A stretch of 64,000 bases of DNA. Source: Xanthomonas sp. DAR 80977. GTDB taxonomy: Bacteria; Pseudomonadota; Gammaproteobacteria; Xanthomonadales; Xanthomonadaceae. Below the pieces are notes generated by a model. The model searched no databases. It worked only from the letters and a program-made list of their open reading frames with translations, and was not told where the DNA came from. The stretch's first letter is position 1. Each line of letters begins with the position of its first letter. The stretch lies in the NCBI RefSeq assembly GCF_041240605.1, contig NZ_CP162487.1, positions 4,967,001 through 5,031,000 of the forward strand. The letters run 5' to 3'. A program made the translations under genes and the position numbers. Below are positions 34,977 to 43,996 of the stretch, piece by piece.

Positions 34977-36374
34977 TCAGGTTGCGGCCCCATCCGCCAC
35001 CTCGGCCTGCAGCGCGCCGACCACGCTCGGCCACAGTTCCGACACGGTCGGGTGGATCGGCACCGCCCATTGCAGGGTCTCGAACGGCTGCTCGGCGTTG
35101 ATCAGGTCGAGCACGCCGTGGATGGCTTCGTCGCCGTTGATGCCGAGGATGGCCGCGCCGAGGATGCGGTGGGTCTGCGCGTCGGCCACCAGTTTCATGA
35201 AGCCGGCGGTCTCGCCGTTCTCGCGCGCGCGCCCGACCTGGGTCATCGGCCGCTTGGCGAACAGCAGCGGCCGGCCGCTGGCGCGCGCCTGCGCCTCGGT
35301 CATGCCGACCCGGCCCAGCGGCGGATCGGTGTACAGCGCATAGCCGGGCACGCGCTGCAAGACGCGGCGCTGGCCGCCGTCGAGCAGGTTGGCGGCGACG
35401 ATCTCGTAGTCGTTGTAGGCGGTATGGGTGAACGCGCCGCGGCCGTTGCAGTCGCCCAGCGCCCACACGCCCGCGGCGCTGGTCGCCAGTTCCTCGTCCA
35501 CCGTGATGTAGCCGCGCGCGTCGGTGGCGATGCCGGCGTGCTCCAGGCCCAGGTCGTCGGTATTGGGCTGCCGCCCCATCGCCAGCAGCACATGGCTGGC
35601 GACCACCTCCGGCGCGCCATCGTGGCAATCCACCCGTACCGCCACGCCCTGCGCGTGCGGCGCGAAGGCGATGCACTGCGCGTGGGTGCGCACCGCCACA
35701 CCCTCGCCTTCCAGCACGTTGCGGATGCAGTCGGACACGTCCTCGTCCTCGCGCGCGATCAGCCGCGGCTGCTGCTCGACCACGGTGACCTGGGCGCCGA
35801 GGCGGCGGAAGATCTGCGCGAATTCCAGGCCGATGTAGCTGCCGCCGATCACCGCGAGGTGCCGCGGCACCTCGCGCAGCTGCAGGATCGAGGTGTTGGT
35901 CAGGTAATCGATCTGCTCCACGCCCGGTAGCGCCGGCACATGCGCGCGGCCGCCGACGTTGAGGAAGATCCTCGGCGCGGTGATGCGTGCGTCGCCCACG
36001 CGCAGCAATTGCGGCGCCTCGAAGCGGGCATGCCCGCGCAACACGGTCAGGCCGCGCAGGCCGCCCAGCCACTGCTCCAGGTTGTCGCGCGCGCTGTGCG
36101 TCACCGCATGCGCGCGCGCCATCACCCGCGCGATGTCGATGCCGACCTCGCCCTGCAGCTGCACGCCGTAGTCGGCGGCGCGCCGCGCCAGGTGCGCCAC
36201 GCGCGCGCTGGCGACCAGGGTCTTGGTCGGCATGCAGCCGGTGTTGACGCAGGTGCCGCCGAGCAGCTGGCGTTCGACCAGCGCCACCTGCATGCCGGCC
36301 GCGACCAGGCGCGCGGCCAGCGACGGACCGGCCTGGCCGGCGCCGACCACGATCGCGTCGAACGCGCGGCTCAT
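34977..36374 (-). CDS. FAD-dependent pyridine nucleotide-disulfide oxidoreductase, mercuric reductase/dihydrolipoamide dehydrogenase-like
   Basis: This 465-aa flavoenzyme has FAD-binding GAGQAGPSLAARL near the N-terminus and the redox-active pair in GGTCVNTGCMPTK (CxxxxC). A second nucleotide-binding glycine motif lies in VIGGSYIGLEFAQIFRR, the FAD motif is WALGDCNGRGAF, and the C-terminal dimerisation domain contains AVPIHPTVSELWP, where the His is the usual catalytic base. There is no N-terminal HMA domain as in many MerA proteins and no mer genes beside it. The physiological disulfide substrate is unknown. Its start overlaps the DUF4126 gene stop by four bases. Confidence 0.9.
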   Translation of the reverse strand: MSRAFDAIVVGAGQAGPSLAARLVAAGMQVALVERQLLGGTCVNTGCMPTKTLVASARVAHLARRAADYGVQLQGEVGIDIARVMARAHAVTHSARDNLEQWLGGLRGLTVLRGHARFEAPQLLRVGDARITAPRIFLNVGGRAHVPALPGVEQIDYLTNTSILQLREVPRHLAVIGGSYIGLEFAQIFRRLGAQVTVVEQQPRLIAREDEDVSDCIRNVLEGEGVAVRTHAQCIAFAPHAQGVAVRVDCHDGAPEVVASHVLLAMGRQPNTDDLGLEHAGIATDARGYITVDEELATSAAGVWALGDCNGRGAFTHTAYNDYEIVAANLLDGGQRRVLQRVPGYALYTDPPLGRVGMTEAQARASGRPLLFAKRPMTQVGRARENGETAGFMKLVADAQTHRILGAAILGINGDEAIHGVLDLINAEQPFETLQWAVPIHPTVSELWPSVVGALQAEVADGAAT

Positions 36375-36835
36375 CGCAGCAGCGCCATCGCCAGCACGCC
36401 CAGGGCGATCGCCACCGCGTCCTCGAGCAAGGCGGCGGGCAGGTCGCGGCCGAAACGCTGCGCCAGCGACGCACGCGCCGCGGCGCCGCCGAAGGTGCCG
36501 AGCACCGCGCCGAGCGCGCCGGCGACCATCGCCGCCACCCACAGGCCGCCGGCCATGCCCACCGCCGCGCCGCACAGGCCGCCGGTGGCGATGCGGGTGC
36601 CGAACTGCAGCGGCACCTTGCGGCTGGGCGTGCCCGGCAACTGGTCGGTGACCAGCTCGCCGACGGCCAGCAGCGAGACGATCCACGGCGTGAAGCGCCA
36701 GCCCAGGAACGCCAGGGGCGTGCCGACCAGCGGCAACACGCCCAGGCTGGCGGCCCAGCTGACCACCGCCGGCGCGGTCATCGCGCGCAGGCCGGCGACG
36801 ATCCCGATCAACAGTGCGACGACGAGCAGGCTCAT
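36371..36835 (-). CDS. DUF4126-like small membrane protein
   Basis: This 154-aa protein has about four hydrophobic segments and is rich in Gly and Ala, starting with LLVVALLIGIVAGLRAMTAP. The GLR(A/S)MTAP element and later ELVTDQLPGTPSRK are what I associate with DUF4126. Its function is unknown. The four-base ATGA overlap with the downstream oxidoreductase means they are translated together, so the membrane protein may serve as its partner or anchor. Confidence 0.78.
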   Translation of the reverse strand: MSLLVVALLIGIVAGLRAMTAPAVVSWAASLGVLPLVGTPLAFLGWRFTPWIVSLLAVGELVTDQLPGTPSRKVPLQFGTRIATGGLCGAAVGMAGGLWVAAMVAGALGAVLGTFGGAAARASLAQRFGRDLPAALLEDAVAIALGVLAMALLR

Positions 36836-36987
36836 GACGGCGACTCCGGCAGGTGGCGAAGGGAAACCCGGGACAACCTGGCAAGCGCGGCGTACCGCAC
36901 GGCAGGCGGCAGCGTCGCCTGAGTATAGGCAGCCCTGCACGGCGCCCGCCATGCACGGACGATTTGCGCACGCGCATGCAATGCGGG

Positions 36988-38235
36988 TCAGGGGGTCCGG
37001 GCTGGCTTTGCTCGCCTTGTTGGCTTGGCTGGCTTCGCCGGCTTGGCTGCCTCGGCCAGCTTGTCCGCTTTGCCGGCCTTGGTTGCTTTAGCCGGTTTCG
37101 CGGGCCTGGCCTGCTCAGCGCGCTTGACCGCGTTGGTCGCTTTGGGCGACTGCACGGATCTGGCCGCCCCAGTCGCTTTCGCCTTGGTCGCCTTGGTCGC
37201 CTTGGTCGCCTTGGTCGCCTTGATCGCCTTGGTCGCCTTGGTCGCCTTGGTCGCTTTGGCCGCTTTGGTCGCTTTGGTCGCTTTCGTCGACTTGGTCGAT
37301 TTGGTCGGCGCGAGCGGCTTGGCGATTTTCCCGGCGCTCGCCGGCTGCATCGGTTTGGCCGGCTTCGCTGCCTTTTCCGTCTTCGCAGACCCGCCGGTCT
37401 TCGCCGGGCCGGTGGCCTTGTCGGTCGAAGCAGCGAGGCCGCCGCGCTGCGCGCTGCCCTTCAGCGCGACCCAGGCCGGCGCGTGGTCGCTGGCATGCGG
37501 CTGGTCGCGCACCCAGCGGTCCACGCCGGCGTCGTGCAGGCGCGCGGCCAGCGCCGGGTTCAGCAGCAGGTGGTCGATGCGCAGGCCGGCGTCGCGCTGC
37601 CAGTGCTGGCGGAAATAATCCCAGAACGTGTAGATGCGGCGCTCGCCATGCACCGCGCGCAGGCTGTCGGTCCAGCCCTGCGCGAGCAGGTCGGCGTAGG
37701 CCTGGCGGCTTTCCGGCTGCAGCAGCGCATCGCGCAGCCACGAGGCCGGGTTGTAGATGTCCGCATCGGTGGGCACCACGTTGAAGTCGCCGATCAAGGC
37801 CACCGGATGCGGCAGCGCGGCCAGCTGCCGCGCATGCCGCTGCAGCCGCGCGAACCAGTCCAGCTTGTAGTCGAACTTCGGCCCCGGGCGCGGATTGCCG
37901 TTGGGCAGGTACAGGCAGCCGACCAGCACGCCGTGCGCCATCGCCTCCAGGTAGCGGCTCTGCGTATCGCGCGCATCGCCCGGCAGGCCGCGCCGGCTCT
38001 CCACCGGATCGCTGCCTTTGGCCAGCAGCGCCACCCCGTTCCAGGCCGACTGCCCCTGCCACAGCGCGCCGTAGCCGGCGGCATGGATCGCCTGCAGCGG
38101 GAAGCCGGCATCGGCGCTCTTGAGTTCCTGCAGCCCGACGATGTCCGGCGCCTCGCGCCGCAACCATTCCAGCAACTGCGGCAGGCGGCTGCGGATGCCG
38201 TTGACGTTGTAGGTGGCGATCTTGAGCGTCTTCAT
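36988..38235 (-). CDS. Exodeoxyribonuclease III-family nuclease with a lysine-rich histone H1-like tail
   Basis: This 415-aa protein has an endonuclease/exonuclease/phosphatase domain at residues 1-258. Key residues are Asn10 and Asn12 (YNVNGIRSR), Glu37 (LQELK), Asp150 and Asn152 (GDFNVV), and Asp250-His251 (SDHAPAW). ExoIII proteins are normally about 255-270 aa and cut DNA at abasic sites. Residues 261-415 are an extra tail almost wholly Lys, Ala, Thr and Pro, with many KAT(K) repeats, as in bacterial histone H1-like proteins. The tail should bind DNA non-specifically. Its repeat number is likely to vary between strains. Confidence 0.92.
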   Translation of the reverse strand: MKTLKIATYNVNGIRSRLPQLLEWLRREAPDIVGLQELKSADAGFPLQAIHAAGYGALWQGQSAWNGVALLAKGSDPVESRRGLPGDARDTQSRYLEAMAHGVLVGCLYLPNGNPRPGPKFDYKLDWFARLQRHARQLAALPHPVALIGDFNVVPTDADIYNPASWLRDALLQPESRQAYADLLAQGWTDSLRAVHGERRIYTFWDYFRQHWQRDAGLRIDHLLLNPALAARLHDAGVDRWVRDQPHASDHAPAWVALKGSAQRGGLAASTDKATGPAKTGGSAKTEKAAKPAKPMQPASAGKIAKPLAPTKSTKSTKATKATKAAKATKATKATKAIKATKATKATKATKAKATGAARSVQSPKATNAVKRAEQARPAKPAKATKAGKADKLAEAAKPAKPAKPTRRAKPARTP

Positions 38236-38311
38236 CGCATGCGCCAATGCAGAACCGGCCATCACCTTGCCCAAGCTACGCTCGGCGCATCGTGAAAACC
38301 GGCAGGCGCCC

Positions 38312-38512
38312 ATGACCCCACTCGACAAGCCGCTGCGTCGCGCGCTGGAGATCGACGGCACGCTCTACACGCTGAGCATCGACCCGCAGGGCCTGACGCT
38401 GACCGAGAAGGGCCGGCGCAAGGGCCTGGTGTTGCGCTGGAGCGACCTGGTCAGCGGCGATGCCGCGCTGGCCACCGCGCTGCAGGCCTCGCTCGCCGCC
38501 GCCAGGAAGTGA
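38312..38512 (+). CDS. Small conserved-looking hypothetical protein
   Basis: This 66-aa protein starts at ATG 38312 and contains a short beta-type segment (EIDGTLYTLSIDPQGLTLTE) followed by KGRRKGLVLRWSDLVSGD and an Ala-rich helix. It is divergent from the nuclease gene, with which it shares the 76-bp promoter gap. No family is recognised. Confidence 0.6.
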   Translation: MTPLDKPLRRALEIDGTLYTLSIDPQGLTLTEKGRRKGLVLRWSDLVSGDAALATALQASLAAARK

Positions 38513-38625
38513 ACGCCAGGCGCGGCAGCGCGCGGCCGCCGCGACAGCCGGCATGCCTGCAGGATGCCGTCGGCCCGAACCGGTGCTATTTTCGCCGGAC
38601 CAGGCAACCGGCAAGGAGCAGGCAC

Positions 38626-39111
38626 ATGCACTCGCGCAACCGCACCAGTCCAGGGACGGGCCTGCGCCCGCGCGCCACGCGCCTGCCGCGCCTCGCCTTG
38701 CTGGCGCTGGCCGCACTGGCCGGCGGCGCCAACGCGCAGCAGGACTCGCTGCAGATCGCGAGCAGGACCACATACGCGGCAGGGACGCCGGAATGGCGCC
38801 AGCTCCGCGACTGGCTGACGCAGCATGCGTCGGCGATCGACGGCAAGCGCCTGGGCGATCCCGGGCAGCTCGGCGCGGTGACGCTGGCCTACAGCGCGAC
38901 CAAGCCGGTCACCACCGGCACGGTGCCGCGGCCGCTGCCCTTGCCTGCGACCGGTACGCCTGGCGACAGCATCGGCATCTCCTCGTGCGCGCAGGGCTAC
39001 ACGCAATCGTGGAACTACATTGCGGACGATAGCCAGGGAAATCGCTGGACACTGCAGTCCTACTCGCTGAAGCAAACCGAACCCTGCCCCGGCGGCGCCA
39101 GCCAGGGTTGA
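38626..39111 (+). CDS. Secreted hypothetical protein
   Basis: This 161-aa protein has a signal peptide (basic start, LALLALAALAGGANA, cleavage before QQDS). The mature part is Thr/Ser/Gln-rich with two Cys (ISSCAQGYTQSW and TEPCPGG) that could form one disulfide. AAGGAG precedes the ATG. No family is recognised. Confidence 0.68.
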   Translation: MHSRNRTSPGTGLRPRATRLPRLALLALAALAGGANAQQDSLQIASRTTYAAGTPEWRQLRDWLTQHASAIDGKRLGDPGQLGAVTLAYSATKPVTTGTVPRPLPLPATGTPGDSIGISSCAQGYTQSWNYIADDSQGNRWTLQSYSLKQTEPCPGGASQG

Positions 39112-39660
39112 CGTCCGCAGGGTTCGCCGGGCACGGCCATGCGAGACCGGATGGCGCGTCTGCCGCCGGCTTCGCCGCCTGCAGGAGCGGTTCCGCGTGG
39201 CCTCGTGCCATCGACCGCGACCGACGACATGACGGACCTGCAACAGCCAACAATGGGTCGGGGCTGAAGCCCCTCCCGCGGCGCATCCAGTCGCCCCGCG
39301 CAAGCCCCTTGTGGGAGTGACTTCAGTCGCGACGGGCTCTACCGACAACGCGGGTCGCGATCGACGTCGTCCCCACGATTCGCAGCCCTTGGATCGACGC
39401 GACGCCCGCTGGACTGGCCGCGCAGCGACCCGCATGCGGCCATCGCGACGCCAGCCCGGGACCGCCATCCGGGCATCGACCCTCCATCCGCCCGCCCCCC
39501 GGCAACCCCGCCGCGGGCGCCTGGCCGGTCCGCGCGGCTTCGCGCGTTCGCTAGGAGGACGCCACCGCGCCAGGCATGCCGCCGGCGCCATCCCGCATTC
39601 ATGCAGCCGCTCGCGCGGCGTCCGCGAGCGTGCCTGCACGCAACATCCATGGAGAAGCAC
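39112..39660. other. Intergenic region with hairpin repeats
   Basis: The region contains GGGGCTGAAGCCCC near 39256 and GGAGTGACTTCAGTCGCGAC near 39313, again the hairpin repeat family in opposite orientations. The rest is GC-rich with no supported gene. A good ribosome-binding site (GGAG) lies at the right end for the next gene. Confidence 0.6.
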
Positions 39661-40581
39661 ATGTTAAGGATCGAAATCGAACTGTTTTCCGGCCGCCCCA
39701 ATCCCGTCTGGTACGTCACCGACAGCGCCGAGGCCGACCGCCTGCTCGGCGAGGTGAGCGGCAACGAGGGCGTGATCGCCCGCCCCGGCGCCGGCTACGA
39801 CGGGCTGGGCTTCCGCGAGGTGCGCGTCGAATTCCTCGAAGAGACGCCGGCCAAGGTCAAAGGCGTCCCGCGCCAGTTCGCGCTCGCCTCCACCGCCAGC
39901 CGCGACTTCAAGGCCTCCGGCGCGCTCGCGCAGCGCCTGATCGAAGCCATGCCGCTGCGCTCCAAGGTGCAGTTGCTGGAACACGCGCTGACCCCGCTGG
40001 ACGCCAAGCTGCGCGAGGGCGTGCTCGAACGCCTGCAACGCTACCTCGCCGACCCGCCGCGGCCCACGCCGCCACCACCGGCGCCGCCGCGCAGCTCGCT
40101 GCGCACCACCATCAAGGACGAAAAGTGCGGCAAGTGCGAATACGAGGTGAGCCAGTACAACCCCGGCTTCTGGAACGGCGCCGGCGTCATCGGCCACAAC
40201 AACTGCTACAACTACGCGCGCAACTGGCGCACCAACACCTTCGCCCAGCCCGGGCGCGCGCATGGCGCGATGACCTCGACCATGGCCTGCAACACGGTCA
40301 GCGCCGCGGCCATGGCCGACGGCCTGCGCAAGCGCTGCGACTGCCTGAGCGAGAAGGAATACCCGCGCCGGCTGATGGCGCTGGTCATCGACCCGGGCTA
40401 CGACTACCACTGGTACCGGCACCAGCGCGGCGGCTTCTGGGGCCACAAGCCCGGCGGCACCGCCGCGCGCAACTACGACAACAGCGGCCAGCTGATCCTC
40501 AACCCGGAAACCTGCAACCGCGGCGGCTACACCCACTTCTGCGGCTACTTCTACGCCGGACGCTCGGTGGTCATCAACTGA
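39661..40581 (+). CDS. Two-domain unknown protein with SGRPNP motif and a Cys/His-rich C-terminal domain
   Basis: This 306-aa protein has no signal peptide. The N-terminal part (1-130) opens with IELFSGRPNPVWYVTDSAEA and contains GYDGLGFREV. A proline linker (132-143) leads to a C-terminal domain with CGKC, HNNCYNYARNW (Cys182), PGYDYHWYRHQRGGFWGHKP (His250, His254, His262), NPETCNRGG and HFCGYF. Cys plus His in this order may be a cysteine hydrolase site or a metal site. The ATG at 39661 follows GGAG. Seventeen bases downstream starts a gene whose product repeats the N-terminal motif. Confidence 0.7.
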   Translation: MLRIEIELFSGRPNPVWYVTDSAEADRLLGEVSGNEGVIARPGAGYDGLGFREVRVEFLEETPAKVKGVPRQFALASTASRDFKASGALAQRLIEAMPLRSKVQLLEHALTPLDAKLREGVLERLQRYLADPPRPTPPPPAPPRSSLRTTIKDEKCGKCEYEVSQYNPGFWNGAGVIGHNNCYNYARNWRTNTFAQPGRAHGAMTSTMACNTVSAAAMADGLRKRCDCLSEKEYPRRLMALVIDPGYDYHWYRHQRGGFWGHKPGGTAARNYDNSGQLILNPETCNRGGYTHFCGYFYAGRSVVIN

Positions 40582-40597
40582 ACCTGACGGAAGGGCG

Positions 40598-40939
40598 ATG
40601 CGCGTCGAGCTCGACATCTACAGCGGCCAGCCGAATCCGTGCTGGGACCTCGACGCCATCGCCGCGCGCGGACTGCGCCAGCAGTGCGAGCGCCTGCCAC
40701 GCGTGCCCACGCCGGCCGCCACGCCGCCGGCGCTGGGCTACCGCGGCTTCCGCTGGCAGGACGGCTCGGCGATCTGGCATGCCCATGCGGGCGAGGTCAC
40801 GGTCGGCGCCGCCGTCTACCGCGATGCCGCATTCAGCGTGGAACGCTACCTGCTGGCGACGCTGCCGCCCGCCTTCGCGCACCTGCACGCGCGCGTGCAG
40901 GCGGCGATCGAACGCGGCGGGCGCTCCGGGCCGGAGTGA
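40598..40939 (+). CDS. Small protein sharing the SG(R/Q)PNP domain of its upstream neighbour
   Basis: This 113-aa protein opens VELDIYSGQPNPCWDLDA and contains LGYRGFRW, matching the IELFSGRPNPVW and GLGFREV elements of the upstream protein at similar spacing. It lacks the second domain. The rest has a Trp/His segment (DGSAIWHAHAGEVTVG) and a C-terminal helix. GGAAGGG precedes the ATG. The two genes form a unit; the short one may be an immunity, regulator or dimer partner of the longer one. Confidence 0.7.
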   Translation: MRVELDIYSGQPNPCWDLDAIAARGLRQQCERLPRVPTPAATPPALGYRGFRWQDGSAIWHAHAGEVTVGAAVYRDAAFSVERYLLATLPPAFAHLHARVQAAIERGGRSGPE

Positions 40940-41241
40940 AGCGCGCGACGCATCCGACCGCGCGCACCACAGGGAGTCGCTGGCCATGGCGCCGACTGGC
41001 ACAGCGAAGCGGCGGCCGCCGCCGTTCCTTCCCGCGTCACGCAGGCCATGCATCACGCCACGCCCGCCTGGCCTGCGCCAACCAGGCGCGTTCGCGGCCT
41101 CGTGCAGCGGCCGGCTTCACACGGCCGCGGTGCCGTGGCGGACAGGATCGCCGTGCCGGCAAGCGCATGTCGATTTCCGGCCCCCTCGCACGTCGTATCC
41201 AGCAAGGCGCCCATCCCGGCGCGCCGCATCCGGAGGTTCCC
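40940..41241. other. 302-bp intergenic region, nothing recognised
   Basis: Only the GGAGG ribosome-binding site of the next gene at the right end is identifiable. No frame with convincing composition, repeat or terminator was found. Confidence 0.5.
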
Positions 41242-41598
41242 ATGTCGTATGTCGATGGTTTCGTGCTGGCCGTGCCCACGGCCAACAAGCAGAAGTTCCT
41301 CGAACACGCGCGTATCGATTCGGTGTTCATCGAGTTCGGCGCGCTGCGCGTGCTCGAGTGCTGGGGCGACGACGTGTCGCGCGGCCAGCAGACCGACTTC
41401 TTCCGCGCGGTGGATGCCAAGGACGACGAGACGGTGGTGTTCTCGTGGATCGAATGGCCGGACAAGGCCACCCGCGATGCGGGCATGCAGAAAATGATGG
41501 AGGACCCGCGCATGGACCCGGCGAACAACCCGATGCCGTTCGACGGCAAGCGCATGATCTACGGCGGCTTCGTGCCGGTGCTGGAACTGAAAAGATAG
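41242..41598 (+). CDS. DUF1428 protein
   Basis: This 118-aa protein matches the DUF1428 family throughout. It starts with SYVDGFVLAVPTANKQKF, continues with FGALRVLECWGDDV and VVFSWIEWPDKATRDAGM, and ends in MPFDGKRMIYGGFVPVLEL. These are small dimeric alpha-beta barrel proteins of unknown role. CGGAGG lies eight bases before the ATG. Confidence 0.92.
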   Translation: MSYVDGFVLAVPTANKQKFLEHARIDSVFIEFGALRVLECWGDDVSRGQQTDFFRAVDAKDDETVVFSWIEWPDKATRDAGMQKMMEDPRMDPANNPMPFDGKRMIYGGFVPVLELKR

Positions 41599-41704
41599 GC
41601 GCGCAAGCGGACGGCATGCGACGCGCGCTGCGCCGCCACAGCGGCATGCCGCCCGCGCCTGCCGCTTCATGCCGCGCCGCGGCGACGGCGCAGCGCGGGG
41701 CCGC

Positions 41705-43855
41705 TCAGAACCTGTAGCTGAAGCTCAGCGTCGCATTGCGCCCGGCGGCGTAGTACAGGTTGCTGTACTCGTCCAGCACGAAATACTTGCGATCCAGCAG
41801 GTTGCCGGCGTTGACCTGCAGCGAGGCCTGCGCGGTGAAGTCGTAGCGCGCCATCGCAGTGAGCAGGGTCACCGAGGCCTGGTCCACGCGCTGCGGGCCG
41901 TTGGGTCCGTCCACCGCGGCACGGCTGGCGGACTGCCAGTTGGCGCCGCCGCCCACGCTGAGCCGGTTCCAGGCACCGGGCAGCCGGTAGGTGGTGAACA
42001 GGCGCACCAGCGTGCGCGGCAGCGCGGTGCGCAGGTCGGCGCCGTCCGGGCCCTCCAGTTCGAAATGCGACCAGCCGAACGCCGCATTCCAGTCTTCGCT
42101 CAGGTCCCCCGACGCTTCCAGTTCGAAGCCGCGCGAGCGCGTGCCGTCCACCGCGACGTAGGCCTGGGTCAGGCCGTCGGGCAGGGTCTTGCCGACGTCG
42201 GCCTCGGCCACGTTGTCCTGGCGGGTGTCGAACAGCACCAGCGCGGTGTTGAGGCGGCCGTCGAGATGGCGGCCCTTGAGGCCGATCTCGCGGCTGCTGC
42301 CGAGCACCGGATCGAGGAAGCTGCCGTCGCTGCGGCGGTTGTCCTGCGGGTCGAAGATCTCGGTGTAGCTGACGAACGCCGAATACACCGGGGTGATCGC
42401 GTAGATCAGCCCGGCGTAGGGCACGGTCTTGCGGTGGTCGTGGCGGAACACGCCGCTGTAGAGGTCGTCGGTGTCGTTCTTCCAGCGGCTGTAGCGGGCG
42501 CCGACGACCAGCGTCAGCGGCTCGGCCAGCGACAGCCGCGCGGCGGCGTAAGCGCCCTGCTGGTCGGTGCGGATGTCGGTGACCTTGTCGGCGGCGGCGG
42601 CGAACTGCGGAAACGGATAGTCGCCGTTCCACTGCAGGAAATCGCCGATCGGCGCCAGCGACTCGGTGGCGTTGACCCAGGATCTCTTGCTGTAGCGCGA
42701 ACCGCTCAGGCCCAGCACCAGCTCATGCTCGCGGCCCCAGGCCTGGAACGGCCCGGACGCGTACACGTCGAGCATGTTCTGGCGGCCGTGGTCGCGGCTG
42801 CGGTAGGCGTAAGGGTCCAGCGTTTCGCCGGTGACGCGGTTCGGGAACCCGTAGACGTAGAACAGCGCCATGTCGCCGTCGGTGCTGCGGTGGCTGGCCA
42901 GCGCGCGCAGCAGCCAGCCATTGCCGAACTGGTGCTTGAGATCGGCGAAGGCGGTGGCGGTGGTGGTGTTCCAGTAGGTCCAGTCCGCGGCGCTGCTGAA
43001 GCCGCGCGGCCATTCGAGAAAGCTGCCGTCGTCGTAGAACACCGGGTAGGTGCCCCAGGTCACGCCCTTGGGCCGGTTCTTCTGGTAGTCGTAGCCCACG
43101 CTCAGCGTGGTGGCGGCGCCGAGGTCGGCATCGACCACGCCGTACAGCACGGTCTTCTTCTTGCTGTAGCGGTCCAGGTAGGAATCGCCCTGTTCGTAGG
43201 CGCCGACCACGCGCCCGCGCACGCTGCCGTCGGCCACCAGCGGCGCGGCCACGTCGACGCTGCCACGCCAGGTGTTCCACGAGCCGACGCTCAGCGCCGC
43301 GTCGACCTGCAGCGTGCGGCTGTCGGCGCGCTTGCGCACGAAGTTGATCGTCGCCGACGGGCTGCCGGCGCCGGTGAGCAGGCCGCTGGCGCCGCGCAGC
43401 ACCTCGATGCGCTCGTAGATGGCCGTATCCAGGCTGGCGTCGGCGGACCCGGAATTGATTCCCGGCGCGACCGGCACGCCGTCGTAGGCCATGTTCTCGA
43501 CCAGGAAGCCACGCGCATAGAACAGCACGCGCTCGGTGTCGTAGGCATTGGAGGACACGCCGGTGACGTTGTCGAGCACGTCGCGCACCGAGGTCAGGTG
43601 CTGATCCTCGATCCGCTGCGCGGTGACGATGCTGACCGACTGCGGCGTCTGCTGCGGCGTCAGCGCCAGGCGCGTCGCCGCCGCGGTCTGTTCGACCGTG
43701 TAGGAACGCGCGCGCTCGGCCTTGACGTTGATCGCATCCAGCGTGGTCGGATCGTCGGTGGCGTCAGGCTGCGCCGCGGCCGACACCGCGAGGGACAGGC
43801 CGACCGACAGCAGGCTCAAGCGCAGCGCAGTGGCGCGGAGATGGAAAGCGGACAT
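41705..43855 (-). CDS. TonB-dependent siderophore receptor
   Basis: This 716-aa outer-membrane receptor has a signal peptide (residues 1-28, ending VSAAAQ). The plug domain (about 50-170) contains QTPQSVSIVTAQRIEDQ and GVSSNAYDTERV. A 22-strand barrel of alternating aromatic and polar residues ends in the terminal Phe of LSFSYRF. This is the ferrichrome/pyoverdine receptor subtype. A TonB-box-like TLDAINVKA lies at the mature N-terminus. The ligand cannot be read from sequence, and no siderophore biosynthesis genes lie nearby. The 5' leader contains a stem-loop at 43875-43910. Confidence 0.93.
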   Translation of the reverse strand: MSAFHLRATALRLSLLSVGLSLAVSAAAQPDATDDPTTLDAINVKAERARSYTVEQTAAATRLALTPQQTPQSVSIVTAQRIEDQHLTSVRDVLDNVTGVSSNAYDTERVLFYARGFLVENMAYDGVPVAPGINSGSADASLDTAIYERIEVLRGASGLLTGAGSPSATINFVRKRADSRTLQVDAALSVGSWNTWRGSVDVAAPLVADGSVRGRVVGAYEQGDSYLDRYSKKKTVLYGVVDADLGAATTLSVGYDYQKNRPKGVTWGTYPVFYDDGSFLEWPRGFSSAADWTYWNTTTATAFADLKHQFGNGWLLRALASHRSTDGDMALFYVYGFPNRVTGETLDPYAYRSRDHGRQNMLDVYASGPFQAWGREHELVLGLSGSRYSKRSWVNATESLAPIGDFLQWNGDYPFPQFAAAADKVTDIRTDQQGAYAAARLSLAEPLTLVVGARYSRWKNDTDDLYSGVFRHDHRKTVPYAGLIYAITPVYSAFVSYTEIFDPQDNRRSDGSFLDPVLGSSREIGLKGRHLDGRLNTALVLFDTRQDNVAEADVGKTLPDGLTQAYVAVDGTRSRGFELEASGDLSEDWNAAFGWSHFELEGPDGADLRTALPRTLVRLFTTYRLPGAWNRLSVGGGANWQSASRAAVDGPNGPQRVDQASVTLLTAMARYDFTAQASLQVNAGNLLDRKYFVLDEYSNLYYAAGRNATLSFSYRF

Positions 43856-43874
43856 GGAAAAACCCCTGGATGAA

Positions 43875-43910
43875 GTGAGACACAGGCAGGCGGCCTGTGC
43901 GGACTCTCAC
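43875..43910 (-). promoter_or_regulatory. Stem-loop in the leader of the siderophore receptor gene
   Basis: GTGAGA (43875-43880) pairs with TCTCAC (43905-43910), and CACAGGC (43881-43887) pairs with GCCTGTG (43893-43899). This leaves a five-base loop and a five-base bulge. It lies 20 to 55 bp upstream of the receptor ATG and just before its AGGGG ribosome-binding site. It could control translation or be a protein-binding site. Confidence 0.55.
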
Positions 43911-43996
43911 GACTGGGGCTGGCGGCAACTGCGGCTTGCGCGTCGTCAAGGTCGCCAGTTTAGCGCAGCGCGTTGCGCCCTTCACGGCGCACTCGC

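Noticed and set aside
41669-43873. Plus-strand frame of 734 codons covering the receptor gene
   Set aside because: It is the mirror of the TonB-dependent receptor, which has a signal peptide, plug motifs and a C-terminal Phe.
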